Shown: piece by piece, positions 16,907 through 26,097 of the stretch | How the letters are laid out: each line of letters starts with the position of its first letter | Numbering within the stretch: the stretch's first letter is position 1 | Assembly: GCF_023702065.1 (NCBI RefSeq) | Contig: NZ_QFDM01000002.1 | Span: 558,001-622,000 of the forward strand | Direction of reading: 5' to 3' | DNA: 64,000 nucleotides | Source: Methanoculleus oceani | GTDB taxonomy: Archaea > Halobacteriota > Methanomicrobia > Methanomicrobiales > Methanoculleaceae | The notes under the pieces: model-generated | What the model saw: only the letters and a program-made list of their open reading frames with translations | Databases searched by the model: none | Told to the model about the DNA's origin: nothing | Position numbers and translations under genes: made by a program

Positions 16907-17476
16907 TCACTCGCGGGTCAGGTCGCCGATATACCCTTCAAGGAGTTCGAGCGCCTCCCACTCCCGGGAGCCGCCGCATTTCCGGGCGAGGCCGGTATGA
17001 TGCTCGATCAGCCGCTTAAGCCACGGGTCGCGGCTCCTGATATAGCGGGTGGCATGGACCGTAGCGTCCACGATGCTTGCAAAGCCCCGGTTCACCGGGT
17101 GCAGCCGCAGGTCGAGCACCTCCTCGTGGAAGGGGACGAGCCGGACGACGATCGCCTCGTCGCTCGACCGCTCCACGTCGGCGGCAAACGCGGCCCAGGC
17201 CTCCACGTCGCGGAGGCGGGAGACGACCATTCCGTCGATCTCTTCGGAGACGAAGGCCTCCTTGGGGAGGTCGTCGAAGGCGGTCCGGACGTAGATCACC
17301 GGGTCGAAGACGAAGTTCGCCACCACCCAGCGGTCCCGGGCGATGTTCCTCGCCGTATGGCTCCCCCGGAAGAGGACCATGTGCAGGGAGCCGCTCCGGT
17401 TGATGATCCCCATGGGGGCGGCGTTCTGGTCGGTGGTCGCGATCACCTCGTTGATCCCCTCGGTCAGCAGTCCCAT
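16907..17476 (-). CDS. DUF447 family protein (FMN-binding split-barrel type)
   Basis: The chosen ATG (17476) is eight bases after GGGAGG and opens with MGLLTEGINEVIATT, the typical start of the family; about 189 residues result. The segments APMGIINR, RNIARDRWVVANFVFDPVIYVRTAFDD and VNRGFASIVDATVHATRYI are characteristic. The fold is thought to be a flavin-reductase-like split barrel. It overlaps the CitG-like gene upstream by 13 bases. Recollection that this family and CitG-like genes occur in tetrahydromethanopterin clusters of methylotrophs suggests a role in C1-cofactor synthesis, but that is an inference. Confidence 0.82.
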   Translation of the reverse strand: MGLLTEGINEVIATTDQNAAPMGIINRSGSLHMVLFRGSHTARNIARDRWVVANFVFDPVIYVRTAFDDLPKEAFVSEEIDGMVVSRLRDVEAWAAFAADVERSSDEAIVVRLVPFHEEVLDLRLHPVNRGFASIVDATVHATRYIRSRDPWLKRLIEHHTGLARKCGGSREWEALELLEGYIGDLTRE

Positions 17477-18270
17477 TGCCATCCCTCCCCGAGCGCCACG
17501 TATATCCCGGCGATGGTGATGTCGGCGATCGAGCCCGGGTTGATGCCGGCGGAGACGCACTCGGCGTCGAAGGCACGGAGATCGCGCGCCCCGCCGAGCA
17601 CCTCGCCCGCACACTGCATCGTCCTCTCCGCTACCGCTTCCCCGTGCTTCTTCGCGATGAAGGTGTCCGGCACCGAAGCGAGGAGGTCGAGGAACGATGC
17701 GCCGACCGCTTCACGCCCGCTCCCGTGCGAATGCAGCAGGTCCGCGCACCGTCGGGTCAGAGCAAACCCGTTCGTCCATTCCCTGGCGACCATATCCCGG
17801 GGTGCCGAGTAGGCCATGATGTCGGCAAGCGTCATCCCCCGCTCCCGGATCGCGGCCGTCGATGCCGGGTCGTTCACGTCCAGGTCGTCGCTCTCGGCCA
17901 TCCGGACCCTCGTGAGGCCGAACGCCGCATAGAAATCGATCGCGTCCTCGACATCGGTGCCGGCGACGACTCTCCGTGCCCCGCCGATATCTCCCCCGAG
18001 GACGAGCGGGATGAGGAGGATGAACGCCCCGAAGTGGGTGTTCCCACCGGCATGGTCGTTCGTACGCAGGACCGCCTCCCGGATCAGGCTCCCGACCCGG
18101 CCGCCGGTCTTCTCGGCCGCATCGAAGACGGGTCCCGCGAGGATGGCCGAGGCGAGGAAATGCTCGAGGCGGGTGTCCGGATAGTCGTGGCACCGGTCCA
18201 CGTTCCCGGGTTTAGGATAGGCGCAGACCTCGAGCATCATCGCCATCTGTGCACGTTCAGCTCGATTCAT
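17464..18270 (-). CDS. CitG/MdcB-like triphosphoribosyl-dephospho-CoA synthase family protein
   Basis: About 268 residues from MNRAERAQMAMMLEVCAYPKPGNVDR, with the CitG-type motifs PKPGNVDR, GGNTHFGAFILLIPLV and SIADITIAGIYVALGEGWQ. An alternative ATG lies at 18288. CitG makes the phosphoribosyl-dephospho-CoA precursor of the citrate-lyase cofactor. Methanogens have no citrate lyase, so a related transfer reaction in cofactor synthesis is more likely. The start overlaps the end of the marker 9 gene by 14 bases. Confidence 0.83.
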   Translation of the reverse strand: MNRAERAQMAMMLEVCAYPKPGNVDRCHDYPDTRLEHFLASAILAGPVFDAAEKTGGRVGSLIREAVLRTNDHAGGNTHFGAFILLIPLVLGGDIGGARRVVAGTDVEDAIDFYAAFGLTRVRMAESDDLDVNDPASTAAIRERGMTLADIMAYSAPRDMVAREWTNGFALTRRCADLLHSHGSGREAVGASFLDLLASVPDTFIAKKHGEAVAERTMQCAGEVLGGARDLRAFDAECVSAGINPGSIADITIAGIYVALGEGWQWDC

Positions 18271-19396
18271 CGGCGGTTTCTTCTCCATCGAATACCCTGT
18301 GCAGGATCTTCTCGGAGAGGCGGTGCTTGCACCGCATGTACTCCCGCGCAGAGAGGCCTTTCTTCTCAAGCGTCATGTTCCGGAACATGCAGGGAGAACT
18401 CATCTTGCAGCACCAGGCGAGGCTCCCGAAACAGGTGTTCTTCCCGTCGTCGAGCGGAGTCCCCTTTACCGCCTCCTGCTTGGCTTTCAGGTAGTCGTTC
18501 CGCGAGAGCCCGATCTTCTCGAGGGTCGGAATGAGGGGGCAGGCCTTCACCGGCATGCAGCAGAAGGCGAGCGCCCGAATATCGCCGCCGCGGCAGAGCT
18601 GTTTCGGGGCGTTGTACCAGCCGCCTTCATCGGCGGACCGGGCGATGGCGGCATCGAGGCCGGCGAGCGTCCAGGAGTCAGACTGCCGGGCAAGCGAGAC
18701 GAGGTCGGCGCCATGGGAGAAGGCGTCCATCGCCTTATCAAAGGTGTTGATGGAGTTGTTTGCGATCAGTATCAGGGGAGAGGCGTTGCGGATCTGGCGG
18801 ACCTTGTTGTGCCCGAAGTCCATCAGGTCCACGTGGAGGATATCCGCCCCCGCCTTCCAGACGGTGCGGGCGAGATCGGCGTCGTTCGCGGCGACACCTG
18901 CCCGCATCTTCACCGAGACGGTCACGTCCGCCGCTTTTAAGGCCCGGACGATCTCCACGAGTTTTGCCGGATGTTTGAGGAGGTGCTCGCCGCAGCCTGC
19001 GTCAAGCATCGCGGGCTGCCGGCAGTGGGCGTCGATCTCGTAGACCACGCGGTTTTCAAACGCCCCGGCAACCTCGGCGTAGGCTGCAGGAGTGCTCCCG
19101 CGGAGGTTGATCCCCGCTACAACATCGCTCTGTTCCAGGGCATCGATCTCTTTTCCCAGTGCTTCCAGAGGATCGTCGTATAAAAACTCTTTCCGGCCCT
19201 CTCCCGCCATCCGCCGGCTCGCGTCGAGGGTGGGGCCGTCGATGGAGTAGCCGCCGATGAAGGCAGCCCCGATATGAGCCGCCCGCTCGAGGACGTAGGC
19301 AGCATCCACGATCCCGGCCATGGATGCGATTGCTACAGGTGTTTTCACGACCCGATCGTTTATGAGGAGTTCAAAACGATCATATGCTTCCATCAT
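18257..19396 (-). CDS. Methanogenesis marker protein 9
   Basis: 379 residues. The N-terminal 260 residues are a TIM barrel of the dihydroorotate-dehydrogenase/tRNA-dihydrouridine-synthase kind (VAIASMAGIVDAAYV, VVYEIDAHCRQPAMLDAGCGEHLL, VSVKMRAGV, ILHVDLMDFGHNKV). A Cys-rich tail follows: CRGGDIRALAFCCMPVKACPL and CFGSLAWCCKMSSPCMFR, suitable for Fe-S clusters. This matches the marker 9 family, found in essentially all methanogens and of unproven function. Its ATG overlaps the upstream nuclease gene by four bases. Confidence 0.88.
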   Translation of the reverse strand: MMEAYDRFELLINDRVVKTPVAIASMAGIVDAAYVLERAAHIGAAFIGGYSIDGPTLDASRRMAGEGRKEFLYDDPLEALGKEIDALEQSDVVAGINLRGSTPAAYAEVAGAFENRVVYEIDAHCRQPAMLDAGCGEHLLKHPAKLVEIVRALKAADVTVSVKMRAGVAANDADLARTVWKAGADILHVDLMDFGHNKVRQIRNASPLILIANNSINTFDKAMDAFSHGADLVSLARQSDSWTLAGLDAAIARSADEGGWYNAPKQLCRGGDIRALAFCCMPVKACPLIPTLEKIGLSRNDYLKAKQEAVKGTPLDDGKNTCFGSLAWCCKMSSPCMFRNMTLEKKGLSAREYMRCKHRLSEKILHRVFDGEETADESS

Positions 19397-19890
19397 ACTT
19401 CTCCATCTGTTGGTGGTGAGAGAGGATATTGATTTGTATCCAGGCCCGGGAGATCATACTCCTCACCGGAGCGGGAGAGCGTACAGCAGAGCCGGAAATC
19501 GTCGATAGAGATGCCGGGCACGTTCCCGTAATATCCAAGCACCGTATCCCAGGGCATGAGATATGCCTCCTTCGCCCTCCCCGCACCGAACCGGAACTCG
19601 ACGGCGAGGAATCCGCGTCGGCCGGTCTTTTTGATGAAATCGGTGATCGCGTCTATCTGGTGGACGTTGTTCTTGTCGGAGTGGAAGTGCTGGGAGAAGT
19701 AGATCTTCTTGCCCGATATCGACTTGCACTCGATGGCCAGGTAGTAGCGGGGGTCGAGGGAGTCCACGAGGACATCGACATACTGGGTATTGAATTTACT
19801 CTGCTTGAGCCGGTAGGCGAACCCGTGAACCCGCCGGTGGGCGAAGAATCGGTTGATGCAGTAGGTGATCTCCCGTTCGAAGTTTGCCAT
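19393..19890 (-). CDS. Hjc-like PD-(D/E)XK nuclease (Holliday-junction-resolvase type)
   Basis: The chosen start (19890) gives MANFEREITYCINRFF and about 165 residues. Nuclease residues follow in order: a Glu in the first helix, VDVLVDSLDPRYYLAIECKS (the PD-ECK core) and the VHQIDAITDFIKKTGRRGFLAVEFR strand/helix. The set is that of archaeal Hjc-like resolvases and related endonucleases. It is the first gene of an operon with the marker 9, CitG-like and DUF447 genes, an unusual setting for a DNA enzyme. The start lies 75 bp from the divergent cfbA, sharing an AT-rich promoter region. Confidence 0.75.
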   Translation of the reverse strand: MANFEREITYCINRFFAHRRVHGFAYRLKQSKFNTQYVDVLVDSLDPRYYLAIECKSISGKKIYFSQHFHSDKNNVHQIDAITDFIKKTGRRGFLAVEFRFGAGRAKEAYLMPWDTVLGYYGNVPGISIDDFRLCCTLSRSGEEYDLPGLDTNQYPLSPPTDGEV

Positions 19891-19965
19891 CACATAAGTT
19901 TTGGATCGGGGCCTTAAAAACAATCGGTAATTATTTTAATATAGTATCGTAGTACCTTGTAACAT
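19891..19965. promoter_or_regulatory. Divergent promoter between the Hjc-like operon and the cfb operon
   Basis: A 75-bp AT-rich gap containing TAATTATTTTAATATAG (about 19928-19944). It can host the TATA boxes of both operons, so they may be coordinated. Confidence 0.6.
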
Positions 19966-20373
19966 ATGGGTAGAAAAGGAATGTTACTGGTCGGGCACGG
20001 CAGCAAACTCCCTTACAATAAGGAACTGATCGAGACCACCGCAGGGATCATCGCCAAAAAGACAGACGAGTACCTCGTCAAACCCGGCTTCATGAGCCTC
20101 AACACCCCGACGGTAGAGGATCAACTCGAGGCGTTCCGGAAGGAGGATATCGAGATGCTGGTCGTCGTCCCGCTCTTCCTCGCGAAAGGCGTCCACATCA
20201 ACAAGGACATCCCCGAACTCCTCGGCCTTCCCGAGGGGGGCCGGCACGGCACGTTCCAGCTGAACGGTAAGACGGTGCCGCTCGTCTACGCAAGCCCCAT
20301 CGGCAGCGACCCGCTCCTTGCTGAACTGATGCTGAAGAACGCGTCCGACGCGATCGCCGAACTGAAATCCTGA
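19966..20373 (+). CDS. cfbA: Sirohydrochlorin nickelochelatase
   Basis: 135 residues, the short homodimeric CbiX form. The motifs MLLVGHGSKLPYN and VVVPLFLAKGVHINKDIP carry the two conserved His residues that bind the metal, and MSLNTPTVEDQLEAF is typical. CfbA inserts Ni2+ into sirohydrochlorin, the first dedicated step of coenzyme F430 biosynthesis; members may also make Co-sirohydrochlorin for cobamides. It opens a tight cluster: the next start is six bases after its stop. Confidence 0.93.
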   Translation: MGRKGMLLVGHGSKLPYNKELIETTAGIIAKKTDEYLVKPGFMSLNTPTVEDQLEAFRKEDIEMLVVVPLFLAKGVHINKDIPELLGLPEGGRHGTFQLNGKTVPLVYASPIGSDPLLAELMLKNASDAIAELKS

Positions 20374-20378
20374 AGGAT

Positions 20379-21533
20379 ATGCGAATCCTGGTGCTGGATA
20401 CCATCCACGGCGGGGCTGAGCTCGCCGGGGCACTCCGTGGTGCCGGCCACGAGGCAGACGAGGTGGACGTCTACCGCGGGAAGGCCGGCACCTCCATCGA
20501 GGAGGCACTCGTCCGCACCTACGATCTCGTCACCGCACCGGTCCACCTCGACCCCGACCACCCCCTCCTCCGGCGGCACGGGCCCGCGGTCTCGCACCAC
20601 GAGATGGTGCAGCGGGTCCTCGAGGAGCGGCTGCCTCATCCGTTCATCGAGATCACCGGGGCACGGGGAAAGACCACCACCGCCCATGCCCTCGCCTCGC
20701 TGCTCCCGGGCCCGGGCATCCTCCACACCTCGACCGGGACCTACCGCTACCCGGAGCGGGAACTGCTCTGGAAGAAGAGCATCACGCCCGCCTCCCTGAT
20801 AGCGGCGGCGCACGAGGCGGAGCGGATCGGGGGCTGGCTGGTCGCCGAGGAGTCGCTCGGGGTCACCGGCGCCGGGGACGTGGCGGTGCTGACCTCGACG
20901 GAGGACTACCCGATCGCGGCAGGGAAGAAGCAGGCGATAGCAGAGAAGTGCCGGCTGCTCTCCCGGGCAAGGAGGATCGTGCTCCCGCCCGGGATCGATC
21001 TGCCGGGAGCGACGGCCGCCGACGGGATGGTATCCTTCGAGGGGCAGACCTGCCGGTTCTCCGGGAACGGGATCTCCGGCGCCTTCGCTAACCCGCTCTG
21101 CACCCTTGCCGGATACCGGACGCCGCTCATGCTCGCGGCCGCGACCGCCTGCGTGCTCGGGGTCGATCCATCTCCCCTCGGGCGGTTCGCCGCCCTCCCC
21201 GGCCGGATGGCGGCCAGGCGGGAAGGGGACCTCCTGATCCTCGACAACGCAAACAGCGGGACGAATATAGCGACCACCGTTGAAGCCGCCCGCTACGCGA
21301 GGGAACTCTCGGGCAACGGCCCCCTGACCATAGTCATCGGCGAGGAGGCACGGGCGGTCTGCGAGGGGTTCTCGGCAGAGGACGTCCGGCGGACGGTCGC
21401 GGCCATCGAACCGGCGGCGACCGTCTACGTCGGGGAGGGGCATCCGGCGGCGACCATCGACGCGGGGCTCGCTATCGCCCGGAGCATCACCCCGGCGGGC
21501 GCGATCGTCCTCGCAGTAAAGACGTGGAGATAA
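20379..21533 (+). CDS. cfbE: Coenzyme F430 synthetase (Mur-ligase-like)
   Basis: 384 residues. The N-terminus (RILVLDTIHGG) and the ATP-binding loop ITGARGKTTTAHALA (about 90-104) are diagnostic, followed by VAVLTSTEDYPIAAGKKQA and the C-terminal domain (LILDNANSGTN, TIVIGEEARAVCEGFS). CfbE uses ATP to form the carbocyclic F ring from the 15,17^3-seco precursor, the last F430 step. It lies between cfbA and cfbD with gaps of only five and four bases. Confidence 0.92.
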   Translation: MRILVLDTIHGGAELAGALRGAGHEADEVDVYRGKAGTSIEEALVRTYDLVTAPVHLDPDHPLLRRHGPAVSHHEMVQRVLEERLPHPFIEITGARGKTTTAHALASLLPGPGILHTSTGTYRYPERELLWKKSITPASLIAAAHEAERIGGWLVAEESLGVTGAGDVAVLTSTEDYPIAAGKKQAIAEKCRLLSRARRIVLPPGIDLPGATAADGMVSFEGQTCRFSGNGISGAFANPLCTLAGYRTPLMLAAATACVLGVDPSPLGRFAALPGRMAARREGDLLILDNANSGTNIATTVEAARYARELSGNGPLTIVIGEEARAVCEGFSAEDVRRTVAAIEPAATVYVGEGHPAATIDAGLAIARSITPAGAIVLAVKTWR

Positions 21534-21537
21534 CCAT

Positions 21538-22602
21538 ATGGACTACATTCAACCGAGACCGAGTTCCATCGTTGCGGCGCTCTATACCGCCCGCGACCTG
21601 GGGGTGGACCTGGCGATCCTCCACGGCCCGTCAGGCTGTTCTTTCAAGCACGCCCGTCTCCTCGAAGAGGACGGCATGCGGGTTCTGACGACATCGCTCG
21701 CCGACAACGAGTTCATCTTCGGCGGGCACGACCCCCTCATGCGGGTGCTCCGCTACGCGGAGGAGACATTTCTCCCCCGGCGGGTGGCGGTCGTCGGGAC
21801 GTGCGTCTCGATGATCATCGGCGAAGACCTCCAGTCCGCGATCCAGGACGCAGGGATCGAGACGCCGGCGATCGCCGTGGACATCCACGCCGGGTTCCGG
21901 GAGAACATCGACGGTGTGATTGCGACGCTCGAGCCGGCGGCGGCCGCAGGCTGGATCAGCGCCGACGAACTGGAACGCCAGCGCTATCTTCTGGCGAAAG
22001 CAAACGAGGTGGAGCGGCTGCGGGGAGCGGCGTCCCGGAACTACATCGAGCCGTCCCGCGGCGATCTCAAGCACGTCGCGGCAGAACGCCTCGCGGAACT
22101 CGCGGACTCCGGCGCCACCGGGGTCGCGGTCATGAACGCGAAGAAAGAGACCGCCTATATGTTCGCCGACGAACTCCTCGCCCTCCACGATCTCTGTCCC
22201 GGGGGCAGGATCACCTACCTCGCGAACCTCGAAGACCGCGGCCTCCCGAAGGTGCGGGAGGACGCCGAGCGGATCCTCGCCGGGATGCGGGAGCGAGGGG
22301 TCGACCCCGGACTCCTCGGGGCGCTGGACGAGTACGGGGCAAACGGCCCCGCGATCGGGGAGCGGATCCGGGAGCTCGAACCGGACTTCGCCCTCCTCGT
22401 CGGGGTGCCGCACGCCGTCCCGCCGGAGTACACGGAAGGTATCGAGGTCTTCTCGGTCACGAACGGCCCCCGGCAGGTGGCGCCGCTCCGGGAGATGGGG
22501 CACCGGCACGTCATGGTCGAGATCGACCTGCACCCCAAGACCCTCGGCGTCCGGGATATCGTCGAGAGCGAGTTCGGGGCGGTCCTGCGGAGCATGCGAT
22601 GA
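21538..22602 (+). CDS. cfbD: Ni-sirohydrochlorin a,c-diamide reductive cyclase, catalytic subunit
   Basis: 354 residues, a short NifD/BchN-like protein. GPSGCSF holds Cys34 and VVGTCVSM holds Cys89, candidate ligands for the interfacial Fe-S cluster; [18 protein letters not shown] and the final [16 protein letters not shown] region complete the family pattern. It works with the NifH-like reductase CfbC, which is not encoded in this operon or elsewhere in the window, so cfbC must lie elsewhere in the genome. Its stop overlaps the cfbB start (ATGA). Confidence 0.93.
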   Translation: MDYIQPRPSSIVAALYTARDLGVDLAILHGPSGCSFKHARLLEEDGMRVLTTSLADNEFIFGGHDPLMRVLRYAEETFLPRRVAVVGTCVSMIIGEDLQSAIQDAGIETPAIAVDIHAGFRENIDGVIATLEPAAAAGWISADELERQRYLLAKANEVERLRGAASRNYIEPSRGDLKHVAAERLAELADSGATGVAVMNAKKETAYMFADELLALHDLCPGGRITYLANLEDRGLPKVREDAERILAGMRERGVDPGLLGALDEYGANGPAIGERIRELEPDFALLVGVPHAVPPEYTEGIEVFSVTNGPRQVAPLREMGHRHVMVEIDLHPKTLGVRDIVESEFGAVLRSMR

Positions 22603-23966
22603 AGTCGCTCCTCGTCGGCGGCGACCGGTCCGGAAGCGGGAAGACGAGCATCACCCTCGCGCTCTCGGCCCTCCTCTCGGCCACCGGGACCGTCCAGACC
22701 TTCAAGGTGGGGATGGACTACATCGACCCCTCTTACCTCGCGGGGGTGACCGGGCGGCCCTGCCGGAACCTGGACGGCTACGTGATGAGCCAAGAAGAGG
22801 TCCGGGCGGTCTTTGCGCACGGCTGCCGGGGAGCGGATATCGCCGTCGTCGAGGGAGTCCGGGGGCTTTTCGAGGGCGCGGAGGCGCTCACGGACCTCGG
22901 GAGCACGGCTGCGATCGCGAAACAGCTCGACCTGCCGGTCGTTCTCGTCATCAACGCCCGGAGCATCACCCGGAGCGCAGCGGCGATCGTGAAGGGCTTC
23001 CAGGCCTTCGACCCCGACGTCGACATCCGGGGGGTCATCTTGAACAACGTCACCGGCACGCGCCACCGGGAGAAGGCGGTCCGTGCGATCGAGCACTACT
23101 GCGGCATCCCTGTCGTCGGCTCCATCCCCCGGACGGCGGAGATGGAACTCGCCATGCGCCACCTCGGCCTCGTCCCCTACCGGGAGGGGCAGGGGCACGG
23201 GGAGTTCCTCGCGCGGATCGCGACGGTGAAGCGGATGATCGCCGGGCACCTCGACCTCGACGCCCTGCTCGCGCTCGCGAAAGAGGGCGAGCCGCCAGCG
23301 GAGGAGAGCTCCCTCTACGCGGCAGTCGATCCGGACGTCCGGATCGGCGTCGCGCTGGACGAGGCCTTCAACTTCTACTACGCCGACCTCTTCGATGTCC
23401 TCGCGTCGTGCGGGGCGAAGGTGGTCCCGTTCTCCCCGGTCCACGATTCCCTGCCGGAGGCCGACGGCTACGTCATCGGCGGCGGCTACCCGGAGCTCTT
23501 CGGCCCCGAACTCGAGGCGAACACCGCGATGCGGGAGGGGCTCCGCGAGGTCTCCCGGAACGGCACCCCGATCTACGCGGAGTGCGGGGGGCTCATCTAC
23601 CTCACCGACCGGATGGTCCTCGCCACGGGATTCATGGACGCGGATACGGAGAAGACCTACGAACTCGCCGGGGTGTTTTCGGGAGAGACCCGGATGCCGG
23701 CCCGCAGGATGCTCGGCTACGTGGTGGGGACGAGCGGGGCCAACAGCCCCATGGGCGAGGCGGCGTTCAAGGGGCACGAGTTCCACTACAGCAGCGTCCG
23801 CCTTGCCCCGGAGACCCGCTACGCCTACCGGCTGACCCGGGGGAGCGGGATCCGGGGGGGGTTCGACGGTGCGGTGCGGGACCGGACACTCGGGAGTTAC
23901 ACGCACCTCCACCCGGTGGCGAGCCGGGGGATGCTCGCCCACTTCGTGGACTGCTGCCGGGGCTGA
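22599..23966 (+). CDS. cfbB: Ni-sirohydrochlorin a,c-diamide synthase
   Basis: 455 residues from the ATG that overlaps the cfbD stop. The N-terminal half is a CbiA-type ATPase ([36 protein letters not shown]); the C-terminal half is a class I glutamine amidotransferase with the nucleophile in [12 protein letters not shown] and the catalytic His in the GHEFHYS and LGSYTHLH segments. CfbB amidates the a and c side chains of Ni-sirohydrochlorin with glutamine nitrogen. The long in-frame extension upstream to 21801 overlaps cfbD and is an artefact of high GC. Confidence 0.93.
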   Translation: MKSLLVGGDRSGSGKTSITLALSALLSATGTVQTFKVGMDYIDPSYLAGVTGRPCRNLDGYVMSQEEVRAVFAHGCRGADIAVVEGVRGLFEGAEALTDLGSTAAIAKQLDLPVVLVINARSITRSAAAIVKGFQAFDPDVDIRGVILNNVTGTRHREKAVRAIEHYCGIPVVGSIPRTAEMELAMRHLGLVPYREGQGHGEFLARIATVKRMIAGHLDLDALLALAKEGEPPAEESSLYAAVDPDVRIGVALDEAFNFYYADLFDVLASCGAKVVPFSPVHDSLPEADGYVIGGGYPELFGPELEANTAMREGLREVSRNGTPIYAECGGLIYLTDRMVLATGFMDADTEKTYELAGVFSGETRMPARRMLGYVVGTSGANSPMGEAAFKGHEFHYSSVRLAPETRYAYRLTRGSGIRGGFDGAVRDRTLGSYTHLHPVASRGMLAHFVDCCRG

Positions 23967-24001
23967 GGGGATCCCGGCAACACTTTTCTTCGCAACCCGC
24001 A

Positions 24002-24065
24002 GAGCCCCGGGGCTCCGCCAGGGAGGCCGCGGGGGCGGGGACCGGCACCCCGGGGCCGGTGCCGG
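24002..24065. repeat. Two GC-rich inverted repeats downstream of cfbB
   Basis: GAGCCCCGGGGCTC (24002-24015) is a perfect 14-bp palindrome. CCGGCACC (24042-24049) pairs with GGTGCCGG (24058-24065) over an 8-nt loop. They follow a T-rich CTTTTCTT (about 23983-23990), the more likely terminator; the hairpins may protect the 3' end or be unrelated. Confidence 0.45.
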
Positions 24066-24148
24066 CCGGCGCACCGTTTCCGGTCGTCGCGGAGGGTTCG
24101 GGGCACGAAACGCAAAACATACAAACAAATCGAGACTACACTGACTAC

Positions 24149-25018
24149 ATGATCATTTACCTTGACGGCAGATACGTCCCCGAGGAGGAGGCGAAGGTCT
24201 CGGTCTTCGACCACGGTCTCCTCTACGGCGACGGCGTTTTCGAGGGAATACGGGCTTACAACGGAAGGGTCTTCCGTCTCGACGAGCATCTCGCACGGCT
24301 CTACGACTCGGCAAAGACGATCGACCTCGCCGTCCCGATCACGCGGGAGGAGTTTGCCGAGGCGATCAAGGAGACCCTGCGGCGGAACGACTTAAAGGAC
24401 GCCTACATCCGCCCGATCGTGACGCGGGGCAAGGGCGACCTCGGCCTCGACCCCCGGAAGTGCGCGAAACCGACCGTCATCGTCATCGCCGTCACCTGGG
24501 GCGCGATGTACGGCGACCTCTACGAGAAGGGCCTCCGGGCGGTCTGCGTCTCGGTCAGGCGCACCCCGCCGGAGGCGATGCCGCCGAACGTCAAGAGCCT
24601 CAATTACCTGAACAACATCCTCGCGAAGATCGAGGCGAACTACCGCGGCGTGGACGAGGCGATCTTCTTCGACATCCACGGCAACATCTCCGAGGGCTCG
24701 GGCGACAACATCTTCGTCGTCAAGAACGGCGCCATCATCACCCCGCCGACCTTGAACAACCTGCGCGGCATCACCCGCCAGGTCGTGCTCGAGATCGCGC
24801 AGTCGATGGGGATCACCCTCCTCGAGCGGAACCTCGGCTACTACGACCTCTACGCGGCCGACGAGGTCTTCGTCACCGGGACCGCGGCCGAGGTCGGGCC
24901 GATCCGCGAGATCGACGGCCGGATCATCGGGAACGGCAAGCCCGGCCCCGTCACCCGGCAGCTGATGGCGGCTTTCAAGACCGCCACCCAGAGAGAGGGA
25001 AGCCCAATCTACAAGTGA
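24149..25018 (+). CDS. ilvE: Branched-chain amino acid aminotransferase
   Basis: 289 residues from [35 protein letters not shown], the class IV aminotransferase N-terminus. The PLP lysine is Lys149 in [27 protein letters not shown] and [13 protein letters not shown] are the phosphate-binding and active-site loops. It transfers the amino group between glutamate and the branched-chain 2-oxo acids. The in-frame stretch back to 23408 overlaps cfbB and is rejected. The final ATAACTTTTTTATC after the stop is a T-run terminator. Confidence 0.93.
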   Translation: MIIYLDGRYVPEEEAKVSVFDHGLLYGDGVFEGIRAYNGRVFRLDEHLARLYDSAKTIDLAVPITREEFAEAIKETLRRNDLKDAYIRPIVTRGKGDLGLDPRKCAKPTVIVIAVTWGAMYGDLYEKGLRAVCVSVRRTPPEAMPPNVKSLNYLNNILAKIEANYRGVDEAIFFDIHGNISEGSGDNIFVVKNGAIITPPTLNNLRGITRQVVLEIAQSMGITLLERNLGYYDLYAADEVFVTGTAAEVGPIREIDGRIIGNGKPGPVTRQLMAAFKTATQREGSPIYK

Positions 25019-25081
25019 GCAGGCCGGGTTCCCGGGCAGGAAGCCCCGGTCTCCGGGCGGTCGGCCGGGATTCCCGCGACA

Positions 25082-25091
25082 TAACTTTTTT
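25082..25091 (+). terminator. T-run after ilvE
   Basis: The sequence ATAACTTTTTTATC lies between ilvE and tRNA-Glu. It can end the ilvE transcript, and its AT-rich context could also hold the tRNA promoter. Confidence 0.5.
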
Positions 25092-25128
25092 ATCTCCCGG
25101 CATCGAAGTTGTATAGCACATTGCATGG

Positions 25129-25201
25129 GCTGCTATAGTGTAGGGGCCAATCATGTCGGCCTTTCACGCCGACGACAGGGGTTCGAATCCCCTTAGCAGC
25201 A
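25129..25201 (+). tRNA. tRNA-Glu (anticodon TTC)
   Basis: The 5' GCTGCTA pairs with TAGCAGC at the 3' end (acceptor stem, seven pairs), with A as discriminator. The anticodon arm GTCGGC-CTTTCAC-GCCGAC presents UUC, and AGGGGTTCGAATCCCCT is a canonical T-arm. CCA is not encoded, as is common in archaea. It sits at the edge of an AT-rich stretch with a foreign-looking gene. Confidence 0.95.
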
Positions 25202-25314
25202 TATTGTTTTGAAGTTGAAACCCGATTCTTTACCGTCTTCGGTGACACAATCGGGGTTTGAACACTCCCCAGATTAGAGAGGAAAAACCTCATCTTCGTC
25301 AAAGTAATGGGATT

Positions 25315-26097
25315 TTATTTCTTTAGTCTTTTGTCACGGACAAACACGGCCTTTGCCGGGGAATTGGGTAACTCACGTTCATCAATCTTGAAAAGATCTG
25401 TTGCCTTAAAGAGATCCCCCAATTTCTTAAATCCATAATTCCTGGAGTCAAAATCCGGGACTTTATTCGTGATATTCTGGCCAACATTCGCCAGATTTGC
25501 CCAGCCATCTTCGCCAGACGAATCCTCAACCGCAGTTCTGAGAAGCTGAACGAACCGGGGATCTCCTTTCAGTTCATTTATATCTTTGATAGATTTTATT
25601 GAGGACGATGATTCGTCTGTCGGTTGAGCTGGGGATTCACTTTCACGGAGAATTTCGCTGTAAATAAATTTGTCACACGCTCTCATGAATGGTTCCGGCG
25701 TTTTCTGTTCACCAAAACCGAGCACAAAAAGACCCGCTTCACGAGCTCTTGAGGCTAAACGGGTGAAATCGCTATCACTGGACACTAAGCAAAAACCATC
25801 GAATTTTTGGGTATAGAGCAAATCCATTGCATCAATTATCATCGCGGAATCAGTGGAATTTTTCCCTTTTGTATATGCAAACTGATGTATGGGCTGGATT
25901 GCATACTCGAGGAGGACATCCTTCCACCCCGTAAGGTTCGATGTAGTCCAATCTCCATATACCCGCTTGACACTTGCTACCCCATATTTTGCGATTTCCT
26001 CAAGAAGCCCCTTGATGATGCTCGGCTGGGCATTATCAGCATCAATTAGAACTGCTAATTTCCTTTGGGGAGAGTATTGAGGGATACTATTTTCCAT
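25315..26097 (-). CDS. NYN-domain RNase with C-terminal OST-HTH/LOTUS domain
   Basis: 260 residues. The N-terminal NYN (PIN-like) domain shows the acidic residues LIDADNAQ, STDSAMIIDAMDLLY and LVSSDSDFTRLASRAREAG. A linker of Ser/Glu leads to a C-terminal OST-HTH/LOTUS-like domain (FVQLLRTAVEDSS, WANLANVGQNI, LGDLFKATDLFKID). Homologues are putative RNA-degrading or RNA-binding proteins; some bacterial LabA-like members are linked to phage defence. The gene is visibly AT-rich relative to its neighbours and lies next to a tRNA gene, so acquisition by transfer is likely. No recognisable integrase or att repeat was found. Confidence 0.82.
   Translation of the reverse strand: MENSIPQYSPQRKLAVLIDADNAQPSIIKGLLEEIAKYGVASVKRVYGDWTTSNLTGWKDVLLEYAIQPIHQFAYTKGKNSTDSAMIIDAMDLLYTQKFDGFCLVSSDSDFTRLASRAREAGLFVLGFGEQKTPEPFMRACDKFIYSEILRESESPAQPTDESSSSIKSIKDINELKGDPRFVQLLRTAVEDSSGEDGWANLANVGQNITNKVPDFDSRNYGFKKLGDLFKATDLFKIDERELPNSPAKAVFVRDKRLKK

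Noticed and set aside
21801-22598. Long N-terminal extension of cfbB
   Set aside because: It lies over cfbD in another frame and is Arg/Gly/Pro-rich; the real start overlaps the cfbD stop.
23408-24148. N-terminal extension of ilvE
   Set aside because: It overlaps cfbB in another frame; ATG 24149 starts the conserved aminotransferase N-terminus.
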